Of a stretch of 64,000 nt of DNA, positions 44,610 through 51,283 are shown piece by piece. Each line of letters starts with the position of its first letter. Within the stretch, counting starts at the first letter, position 1. Under the pieces are notes generated by a model. It searched no databases. It saw only the letters and a program-made list of their open reading frames with translations, and was not told the origin of the DNA. The stretch lies in contig VXNZ01000025.1 in assembly GCA_009840355.1 (NCBI GenBank), positions 150,482 to 214,481 of the forward strand, written 5' to 3'. The DNA comes from Chloroflexota bacterium. Lineage in GTDB: Bacteria; Chloroflexota; Dehalococcoidia; Lucifugimonadales; JADFKI01. A program made the position numbers and the translations under genes.

Positions 44610-45350
44610 CTACGGCAATTCCAAGCCGTGCTCTTCTAGCAGAACTTCGTCTGCGAGGATTTCCTGCGTGGGAGCGTCTGCTACGACTTTGCCGCCGTCC
44701 ATAACCACGGCGCGCGGGAATATGTCCTTTACCATGTGCATGTCGTGCGTGGTGACGAGGATTGTCTGCTCCAATCGGTCTAGCAGGCGGATTAGGCCGC
44801 GCCGCGCTCGCGGGTCTAGCCCGGCGGACGGCTCGTCGAGCGCAAGTATCGCAGGCCGCATCGACAGCACGGATGCTATCGCCGCGCGCTTTTTCTCGCC
44901 GCCGCTCAGGTGGAACGGCATACGGCCTTCGTAGCCGCCCATGCCGACTTGCGACAACGCCTCACCGACGCGCGCATCAACCTCATTGGCGGGCAAGCCC
45001 ATGTAAATCGGGCCGAATGCAACATCGTCGCGCACACTCGGCGAGAAGAGCTGGTCGTCCGGATCTTGGAATACAACGCCAACTAGCGCGCGAATCTCCT
45101 GCAACCCGCGCTTGTCGCCTTCATGTACGTCGCGGCCAAGGATAGATACAGCACCCTGTCGCCCGTGCAGCAGCCCGTTGAGATGCAGCAGCAAGGTCGA
45201 TTTCCCCGCGCCGTTGGGACCGAGGATCGCCACCTTCTCGCCGGGCTGAATGTGCAGATCAACGCCCCTCAACGCCGGTCGCCCGTCCGGATACGAGAAC
45301 TCTAGGCTATCTACGGCTATGGCGGGTTTCCGCCCGTTATTGCTATTCAC
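44610..45350 (-). CDS. cbiO: Cobalt/nickel ECF transporter ATPase CbiO
   Basis: ABC ATPase powering the ECF metal importer; 246 residues. Walker A is GPNGAGKST, the Q-loop is VFQDPDDQLFSPSV, the ABC signature LSGGEKKR, and Walker B ILALDEPSAGLDP, followed by THDMHMV. DPDDQ is a hallmark of ECF ATPases. It starts at the very base after the cbiQ stop, so it is tightly co-expressed. It is the last gene of the cbiMQO operon. Confidence 0.94.
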   Translation of the reverse strand: MNSNNGRKPAIAVDSLEFSYPDGRPALRGVDLHIQPGEKVAILGPNGAGKSTLLLHLNGLLHGRQGAVSILGRDVHEGDKRGLQEIRALVGVVFQDPDDQLFSPSVRDDVAFGPIYMGLPANEVDARVGEALSQVGMGGYEGRMPFHLSGGEKKRAAIASVLSMRPAILALDEPSAGLDPRARRGLIRLLDRLEQTILVTTHDMHMVKDIFPRAVVMDGGKVVADAPTQEILADEVLLEEHGLELP

Positions 45351-46151
45351 TTACAACACCGTCCTTGCGGCTATCGCGACTGCTGCAAATACACACAGCA
45401 CAACGCCGAGCGCACCTATCGCGCCGCGCTTTAGCGGAACATCGCTCGCTTGGCGGAGCGCGCCGTCGTAGCCTCTGGCTACCATCGCCATGTAGATGCG
45501 CTCGCTACGGTCTAGCGTGCGTATGAATAGCGAGCCTGCCATTCCGCCTGCGGACTTGGCGCGCCATACCAGCGAACCGCCGGACTTGCTGCCAATCGCG
45601 GCGCTGCGGGCGGCGCGTGCGCGCATCAATCTCTGCGCCTCTTCGACCAGCACGAACAGGTAGCGGTACATCAGCATCACTATCGCCACTAGCACCGCGG
45701 GCACGCGAAGCGAACGCAAGGCGTCGAGCAGGCGCAATGGCGGTGTCGTGCCGGTCAGCACTACGGCTGCTGTCACTGACGACCACGATTTCAGCAGCAC
45801 GCTGAAGAAGAAGTCCAGCCCTTCCTGTGTGCCTGTCAGCGCGAATAGGGCGAGGTCAAGCTCGAATATGGGCGCGCCGGGCTTGGTGAACACGGTGGGC
45901 AGCGCAATCAGGATGAACGGTATCGCCACCAGCGAGCGCAGGAACACACGCACCAGCCCTATGCGAGACACGCCTGCCGCACACCACACCAGCGCGAACA
46001 TTGCCGCGAATGCGTACCACTTGCCCGGCGGTATCGAGGTGGTGGCGAAGATAAAGCCCAGCGCCATCACCAACTTGACGCGCGCGTCCGCCCTGTGAAA
46101 CCAGCTTCCGCCTTCGAGATAGCGGTCGAGAAATCCGGTGGCAGTCGTCAT
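45351..46151 (-). CDS. cbiQ: Cobalt/nickel ECF transporter membrane protein CbiQ
   Basis: T-component of the ECF importer, 266 residues, hydrophobic. Family features are FLDRYLEGGSWFHRADARVKLVMAL near the N-terminus and the coupling helix region with RLMRARAARSA and SGGSLVWRAKSAGGMAGSLFIRTLDRSERIYMAMVARGYDG near the end. It links the substrate-binding CbiM to the ATPase. It starts 8 bases after cbiM. Confidence 0.92.
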   Translation of the reverse strand: MTTATGFLDRYLEGGSWFHRADARVKLVMALGFIFATTSIPPGKWYAFAAMFALVWCAAGVSRIGLVRVFLRSLVAIPFILIALPTVFTKPGAPIFELDLALFALTGTQEGLDFFFSVLLKSWSSVTAAVVLTGTTPPLRLLDALRSLRVPAVLVAIVMLMYRYLFVLVEEAQRLMRARAARSAAIGSKSGGSLVWRAKSAGGMAGSLFIRTLDRSERIYMAMVARGYDGALRQASDVPLKRGAIGALGVVLCVFAAVAIAARTVL

Positions 46152-46159
46152 GGGCGCGG

Positions 46160-47209
46160 CTATTCGTGCGCCAGCCTGCCCGTGCGCCGGCGGTAGAGCG
46201 CGTACAGCCCGTAAACTCCGCCCGCGACGAGTGCGTATATTATCGTTACGCCGATGATGCCGGCGAGAATCGTAGCGACGCCTTCGTTCTGGATGCCCGG
46301 CACAACATAGTCGGCGATGATAGCGTATGGCGCATCCTGCGCGCGCTCGATAAAGCCTGCGTCCTCTGCCACGCGCTCAAGTCCGTCCGGCGAACCGGAC
46401 GCGAACGGCGCGAGCAACGTAACCGCCACCGCAATAATGTAGCCGACGACCCACCAGCGCACGCCCATGCCGCCGGTAGCCTGTGCGGCCTGCGGGACCG
46501 GCGAATCAGGCGCCGGCGTCTTGGCGGGCGCTTCCAGCAGAGCTGGACGCGCAGCGCGGATGAACGACAGCGCGAACACAGTTATCAGCGCCTCGCCGAT
46601 GCCGATAATCATGTGGACGCCAATCATCGCGATGAGCGCAAAGGTCAAGGGCGTCGTACCGCTCACCCCAAGCATTGCCGCGGTGGACGCGGCGGAAACG
46701 ACCACAGAAATCCACGCTGCGACGAACCCACCGACCATCATGAACTTGAACGACCTGCCAACTTTGCGAGACACCCAGTACGCGCCGTAGCCTGCTAGTA
46801 CGCTTACGATGGACATGTTCAGCAGGTTGACGCCAAGCACCACCAGTCCGCCGTCTTGGAACAGCAGCGCCTGCAAGCCCACGACCGCAGTCATCACCAG
46901 AATCGCAGCCCATGGTCCGAGGATGATCGCCGCGAGCGCGCCACCGACTAGATGCCCGGATGTGCCGCCAGCCACAGGAAAGTTAATCATCTGCGCGGCG
47001 AAAATGAACGCCGCCATCACACCCATCATCGGCACGATGCGCTCGTTGAGGTTCTTGTTCGTCTGCCTGATTGCGATGCCGATGAACAGCGCGGCAAGCA
47101 GGTAGCCCGCAATCGCGACCGGCAGGCTGAAGAATCCGTCCGGCGCGTGCAGCGGCAGCGGCAGCGAAATACTGCCATCTAGTAGTGGAAGACTTATGCT
47201 CGATACCAT
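46160..47209 (-). CDS. cbiM: Cobalt/nickel ECF transporter CbiM fused to a PDGLE (CbiN-like) domain
   Basis: Substrate-specific component, 349 residues, polytopic. The core contains HAPDGFFSLPVAIAGYL, FPVAGGTSGHLVGGALAAIILGPW and VGVHMIIGIGEALIT. The C-terminal part (about 250-345) has PFASGSPDGLERVAED, the PDGLE/CbiN-like domain, so M and N are fused. Typical CbiM/NikM starts MHIPDG, where the free N-terminus and His2 hold the metal; here some 20 residues precede LHAPDG. GGGGAG stands ahead of ATG 47209. Whether cobalt or nickel is carried cannot be decided. Confidence 0.9.
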   Translation of the reverse strand: MVSSISLPLLDGSISLPLPLHAPDGFFSLPVAIAGYLLAALFIGIAIRQTNKNLNERIVPMMGVMAAFIFAAQMINFPVAGGTSGHLVGGALAAIILGPWAAILVMTAVVGLQALLFQDGGLVVLGVNLLNMSIVSVLAGYGAYWVSRKVGRSFKFMMVGGFVAAWISVVVSAASTAAMLGVSGTTPLTFALIAMIGVHMIIGIGEALITVFALSFIRAARPALLEAPAKTPAPDSPVPQAAQATGGMGVRWWVVGYIIAVAVTLLAPFASGSPDGLERVAEDAGFIERAQDAPYAIIADYVVPGIQNEGVATILAGIIGVTIIYALVAGGVYGLYALYRRRTGRLAHE

Positions 47210-47258
47210 TGTAAATCACTCCCCTTGTGAGCAATATTTGTGAATTTCAAGACAGATG

Positions 47259-47288
47259 ATTTTACAGTCAAACAGTTGCAATTGTCAA
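47259..47288 (-). promoter_or_regulatory. Promoter of the cbiMQO operon
   Basis: On the minus strand a perfect TTGACA (47283-47288), an 18-base spacer and TAAAAT (47259-47264), 50 bases before cbiM. I looked for a cobalamin riboswitch; the 50-base leader is too short for one. Confidence 0.65.
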
Positions 47289-47299
47289 TTAGTTGCAAT
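47275..47299. promoter_or_regulatory. Probable metalloregulator operator
   Basis: Two GTTGCAAT units (47275-47282, 47292-47299) form TTGCAA-N11-TTGCAA over the -35 box of the cbi promoter. Repressors of metal uptake (NikR, Fur-type) commonly bind such repeated half-sites. Which regulator binds is not known. Confidence 0.5.
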
Positions 47300-47525
47300 A
47301 ACAAAAATAGCACATCTGCGGCATGAGGCATGCGCCATGAAGCATGTGCTTAGTGCCCTTGCGTTAATATACCTGCCGCGCCTAATCGCACTAATTCCTG
47401 CGACATCAAGCCGCGATAGTGATACACTTCGCGTCATTACTTGATCGGAGGCTATCCGGCATTTTCCCTACTCATAATCGTGATAATAACTGCTATTACA
47501 GTTACCCCGTGCAGGGCATAGCGTC

Positions 47526-48827
47526 GTGAGCAAACCTGACGACGCATCCGGCGGCGCGCCTAATCGCAGGCGTGGCATATTCTACGGCTGGTGGATCGTT
47601 GTTGCCGGCGGGCTGGGGATGTCCATTACGGCGGGCATCAACTTTCACGGGTTCGGCAACTTCATTATTCCGCTGACCAATGAATTCGGCTGGAATCGAA
47701 CGACCATATCCGGCGTATTCTCGCTTGCGCGGTTGGAGTCGGGCTTGCTTGGCCCGTTGGAGGGCTGGCTCGTTGACCGCGTAGGTCCTCGACGACTGAT
47801 GCTTGTCGGCGTGCCTTTGATGGGCGTCGGCTACATCCTGATGAGCCGCATCGACTCGCTGGCAGCGTTCTTCGTCGTGTACATTTTCGCCATCACACTG
47901 GGCAACAGCCTGGGCATGAGCACGCCAATGGCTGCGGCGGTGGCGAACTGGTTCAACCGAAAGCGTGGGCTGGCGTTCGGCATAATGTGGTCAGGCGTTG
48001 GGCTGGGCGGCTTCTTCGTACCTGCGATCGGCTGGCTTATCGCCGCATACGACTGGCGCATCGCGTCCATCATAATCGGCGTGTTCACTATTGTGATGGG
48101 CGTGCCAATAGCCGCGCTGATGCGGCACAGACCGGAGCCATACGGCTATATGCCGGACGGCGCGTCGCCCGAGCCTAGCGATGAATCGGGCGCAGCATCG
48201 AGGCGGCGGCAGCCCGACCTGTCGCAGGACTTCACCGCCAGAGAAGCCTTGATGACTTCTAGCTTCTGGTATCTGACACTCTCTATTGCGGCACGCTCGC
48301 TGGTCAGTGGCGGCGTAGGCTTGCACCTCGTACCGTATTTCGTGGACTTGGGCGCGTCCGATGTGTTCGCGGCGACTCTCGCCGGATCTGTGGGCGTGAT
48401 GAGCATACCGGGCAGATTCGGGCTGAGCTGGGCGAGCGACTACCTCAACCGGCGCATCGTGATGGCGGTGTCGCTCTTCCTGATGACCATTGCCATCGTG
48501 TTCATGGCGCGAGCTGAAAGCGTGTCGCAGGCGATACCGTTCATCGTGCTGTACTCGGCGGCGCAGGGTGGCATATCAGTAATACCACAGTCGCTTATCG
48601 CGGAATACTTCGGGCGCAGAGCATACGCAACGATACAAGGATTCCGTGGCACGATACAGATGATAGGCATAATAATCGGCCCGCTCGTCTCCGGTTATGT
48701 ATTCGATACGACCGGCAGCTACGAATGGGCGTTCCTAGGCTTCGGCGGCGCGACACTGGTATCCCTTGCGCTAGTGCTGATGATGCGCCCGCCCGTGCGC
48801 CCGCAGCGTATAAGACGCCGCGATTAG
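47526..48827 (+). CDS. Major facilitator superfamily transporter (monocarboxylate-transporter-like)
   Basis: Twelve-segment MFS permease of 433 residues. It opens FYGWWIVVAGGLGMSITAGINFHGF, as in the monocarboxylate/oxalate-formate branch; loop 2-3 has DRVGPRRLMLVG; the central loop carries the polar PDGASPEPSDESGA region before the second half. The substrate is unknown. The start is GTG 47526. It ends three bases from the convergent PIN gene. Confidence 0.88.
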   Translation: MSKPDDASGGAPNRRRGIFYGWWIVVAGGLGMSITAGINFHGFGNFIIPLTNEFGWNRTTISGVFSLARLESGLLGPLEGWLVDRVGPRRLMLVGVPLMGVGYILMSRIDSLAAFFVVYIFAITLGNSLGMSTPMAAAVANWFNRKRGLAFGIMWSGVGLGGFFVPAIGWLIAAYDWRIASIIIGVFTIVMGVPIAALMRHRPEPYGYMPDGASPEPSDESGAASRRRQPDLSQDFTAREALMTSSFWYLTLSIAARSLVSGGVGLHLVPYFVDLGASDVFAATLAGSVGVMSIPGRFGLSWASDYLNRRIVMAVSLFLMTIAIVFMARAESVSQAIPFIVLYSAAQGGISVIPQSLIAEYFGRRAYATIQGFRGTIQMIGIIIGPLVSGYVFDTTGSYEWAFLGFGGATLVSLALVLMMRPPVRPQRIRRRD

Positions 48828-48830
48828 CCT

Positions 48831-49262
48831 TCACTCTAACGGGCGTCCCACCAGTTCAATGCGGTCTGTATAGCGGCGAAAGTCCGATGTGTTGAATGTC
48901 AGCAGGCGGCGCTCCCCATGCGCAAGCATTGTCGCCACGATATTGGCGTCGTGAATCTGTTTGCCTCCGCCCTCGAACTCTCGGCACAATGTTATCAGCG
49001 TATCAGTCACGACGGGACCGTCTTCCAGAATTTCAAAGTCGCGGAGGAGTCTATTGGCGTCTTCGATCACATCATCGCGCGAGATTTGAACTTCCCAAGG
49101 CTGTGGACGTGTCATAACCGCAAGGTATTCGCGCACAATCTGGCGGCTGATTCTCAAAGGTTCAGCATCCTGATATGCGCGTTCGAGAATCTCCTTGGCG
49201 GCATAATGGTTCGGGGCTTCGAGATTCCGGGAATACACCGATGCGTTCGTATCTATGAACAT
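48831..49262 (-). CDS. PIN-domain ribonuclease, VapC-like toxin
   Basis: PIN-fold RNase of 143 residues. The acidic active site is Asp4 (FIDTN), Glu45 (REYLAVM), Asp105 (HDANIVATM) and Asp127 (TFNTSDFRRY), with the usual spacing. The likely role is the toxin of a type II module, cleaving tRNA or rRNA. Ten bases upstream on the same strand ends an ORF that is interrupted by a nonsense codon; it is the natural antitoxin candidate. If the partner is really lost, the toxin must be silent or controlled otherwise. Confidence 0.85.
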   Translation of the reverse strand: MFIDTNASVYSRNLEAPNHYAAKEILERAYQDAEPLRISRQIVREYLAVMTRPQPWEVQISRDDVIEDANRLLRDFEILEDGPVVTDTLITLCREFEGGGKQIHDANIVATMLAHGERRLLTFNTSDFRRYTDRIELVGRPLE

Positions 49263-49271
49263 TCGGTGGTC

Positions 49272-49711
49272 TATATCCTAACCCTATAGTCGTACATGTC
49301 CTCGCGTCTGAGGCTCAGGTCTTTAGGCCACTCGTCGACGGAGCGGGCGGGCCATATATCCTCGAAAGACCGCTTGGGGGTGTCTTCGGTGCGTTTACGC
49401 CTCAACAGCAGTGTCTCGGCATCCATATCGACCTGCGCCGTCTCCCATCCGGCAGCGCCCCAAGCAATAGCCTGGCTGTGGCCCCCGCTTCCATTCTAAT
49501 TTGCCCACCATGGCCTGTAAAGACGCGCGGACAAGGGCAGTTCAAAACCAATGATGGTTTCGATTTCACGGAAGGATGTCCTCCACTCCTGTGTCGAAAG
49601 ACCGCATAGATATTCATACAATCTCTGATATTTGCCGCGAACGGCAATCTGCCGATACCTACGATTTTTATCTATAACCATTCCATTCCTCCGTTCCCTG
49701 CAAAACGGCAA
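49272..49711 (-). pseudogene. DUF7662-like protein with an in-frame TAG, candidate antitoxin of the PIN gene
   Basis: The first part (about 71 codons) reads GKYQRLYEYLCGLSTQEWR, then FREIETIIGFELPLSARLYRPWWAN and TAG at 49496-49498. The same frame continues without a shift as NGSGGHSQAIAWGAAGWETA, then VDMDAETLLLRRKR, and ends at 49272 with a polar tail (SLRREDMYDYRVRI). In the family I remember, the WWAN and HSQA..W...GW blocks belong to one domain, so the TAG cuts a single gene. ATG 49681 or TTG 49711 could be the start. The tail resembles the toxin-binding arm of VapB-type antitoxins; that is inference. Confidence 0.65.
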
Positions 49712-49746
49712 TGATGGTGACTGGACACTATTTTAGTTAGTGTCTT

Positions 49747-49785
49747 CTATGCAAGTGAGCGGCTGAGTACTCTCAACTTGCATAG
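49747..49785. repeat. Inverted repeat between thiI and the PIN locus
   Basis: CTATGCAAGT (49747-49756) and ACTTGCATAG (49776-49785) pair perfectly, with three more pairs after a one-base bulge. It lies 22 bases past the thiI stop. There is no U-tract, so a role as terminator is uncertain. Confidence 0.6.
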
Positions 49786-49806
49786 GAATCAAGTCCTAAT
49801 TTCTCT

Positions 49807-51006
49807 TTACGCGGTCGTTGACTTGTCCCGCGAATAGCGAACACCGGAAAACGCAAACTCGCGGACTTCCACCCCATCCAACGCCTGCTCTACCAGTTCA
49901 TCTACAGGCAGCGCATCTTCCAGCCGCTCCACGACTTTCGCGCTACCCTTGGTAACGGGATGGCGCGGCACGAACAGGGAACAGCAATCCTGGTCGGGGA
50001 TGATGGATATGGGAAATGTGCCGATTTGTCGGGCGGTGTCAACTATGTCGTTCTTGTTGGAGCCGATTAGCGGGCGTAGGATGGGCATTTGCGCGGCGGC
50101 GTCCACTATGGCGATGTTCTCCAGCGTTTGGGATGCTACTTGCGCTAGGCTTTCACCGGTTACCAGTGCGGCGATGCCCTGCTGACGGGCAAGCGCCTCC
50201 GCAATTCGCACCATGAAGCGGCGGTACAGCAGCACCCTATACGGCGGCGGCACATCCACGATGATGCGTTGCTGCACGCCGGCGAACGGCACGAGGAACA
50301 GCTCCGCATCATACTGATAGCGTGTCAGAATTTCCGCGAGTTCGGCGGCTTTCTCCATCGACGACGAATCCACGAGCGGGTGGCTGTGGAAGTGCACCAT
50401 TTTGACGCGGCTGCCGCGTCGCATCATCTGCCACGCGGCGACCGGGGAGTCTATGCCGCCGGACATAAGCGCCATCGTCTCGCCGCTGGAGTCAACTGGC
50501 ATGCCGCCATAGCCCTGTATAGGGTCGAAATAGACCAGCATGCCGTCGTTCACCACATCGATGAATATCTCCAAGTCCGCGTCATTCAGCCGAACGGTCG
50601 CGCCGGTGATTTTCTCCACGAACGCGCCCATCTCGCGGTTAATCGCGTCTGATTTCACGGGGAATCGCTTGTTGGTGCGGTGCGCCGTTATGCGAAATGT
50701 GTCGAACCGATGCTTGGGCAGTTCGTCCCGTAGCAGCGCCCTTACGGCTTCCAGATTTGGCGCGACTCGCATGGCTAGGTAAAACTTGGCGACGCCCATG
50801 CAGTCGCCCACGCGCCGCCGAATGGCATCCCAGTCGGCATCTTCGTGCAGCGACATGCATATCATCATATGCGCCTGCCACACGCTCTGCACGCGGGTGC
50901 CCTTAATCGCGCGGCGCAGGTTGCTGGCGAGCCGCCGGATGAACATCGGGCGGTTTTTGCCCTTCAGTGCGGGCTCGTGGAACTTTACAATTACAAGCCT
51001 TTTCAT
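49807..51006 (-). CDS. thiI: tRNA 4-thiouridine synthase ThiI
   Basis: Adenylates U8 of tRNA for sulfur insertion (and may serve thiazole synthesis); 399 residues. The N-terminal ferredoxin-like/THUMP region runs to about 170 (FRITAHRTNKRFPVKSDAINREMGAF), and the PP-loop is LMSGGIDSPVAAWQMMRRG. There is no C-terminal rhodanese domain, so sulfur must come from another carrier. The open frame extends 88 codons upstream over repeats, but homology begins at MKRLVIVKFHEPALKGKNR, so ATG 51006 was chosen; the in-frame ATG 51015 is an alternative. Confidence 0.93.
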   Translation of the reverse strand: MKRLVIVKFHEPALKGKNRPMFIRRLASNLRRAIKGTRVQSVWQAHMMICMSLHEDADWDAIRRRVGDCMGVAKFYLAMRVAPNLEAVRALLRDELPKHRFDTFRITAHRTNKRFPVKSDAINREMGAFVEKITGATVRLNDADLEIFIDVVNDGMLVYFDPIQGYGGMPVDSSGETMALMSGGIDSPVAAWQMMRRGSRVKMVHFHSHPLVDSSSMEKAAELAEILTRYQYDAELFLVPFAGVQQRIIVDVPPPYRVLLYRRFMVRIAEALARQQGIAALVTGESLAQVASQTLENIAIVDAAAQMPILRPLIGSNKNDIVDTARQIGTFPISIIPDQDCCSLFVPRHPVTKGSAKVVERLEDALPVDELVEQALDGVEVREFAFSGVRYSRDKSTTA

Positions 51007-51135
51007 AATCCACATTCTATCGCAAAGAGGCTGCCCTGTCAGTGGACAGATGTATCGCAAGAGATACATTAGCCCATTCCCTTTGATAGTCTGACGATGG
51101 GCAAATGACAAAGCAGTTGTAAATGCACGCCACAA

Positions 51136-51177
51136 GTCCCCTCCCCGAAAGGGAGAAGGTTTGGAGAGGGTGAGAAT
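51136..51177 (+). repeat. GC-rich hairpin repeat, family B copy
   Basis: GTCCCCTCCCCGAAAGGGAG then AAGGTTTGGAGAGGGTGAGA, the same hairpin plus tail layout as 13657. It lies downstream of the Cache-protein terminator. Confidence 0.7.
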
Positions 51178-51203
51178 GATGATCAGCCCTACTATCACAG
51201 AAC

Positions 51204-51241
51204 GAAAAAGCAGGGCAAGGAACGAAAATCCCCTACCCTGC
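51204..51241 (-). terminator. Rho-independent terminator of the six-Cache gene
   Basis: On the minus strand GCAGGGTAGGG pairs with CCTTGCCCTGC (11 pairs, two or three G-U), loop of about 10, followed by TTTTTCGTTC. It lies 43 bases past the stop at 51284. Confidence 0.8.
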
Positions 51242-51283
51242 CGGTCTTGCTCATTCGTGGCGGTCAGCAAGCCGCCAACGCCT

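Noticed and set aside
47210..47258. Cobalamin riboswitch before cbiM
   Set aside because: The space between promoter and start is about 50 bases and holds no conserved B12-box.
49496..49511. VapB antitoxin starting at 49511 and restored by deleting a G from the G-run
   Set aside because: Reading straight through the TAG in the original frame gives continuous family-like text without any shift, which is simpler.
50639..51270. N-terminal extension of ThiI to 51270
   Set aside because: The extra 88 codons run across repeat sequence and a hydrophobic stretch; family homology begins at 51006.
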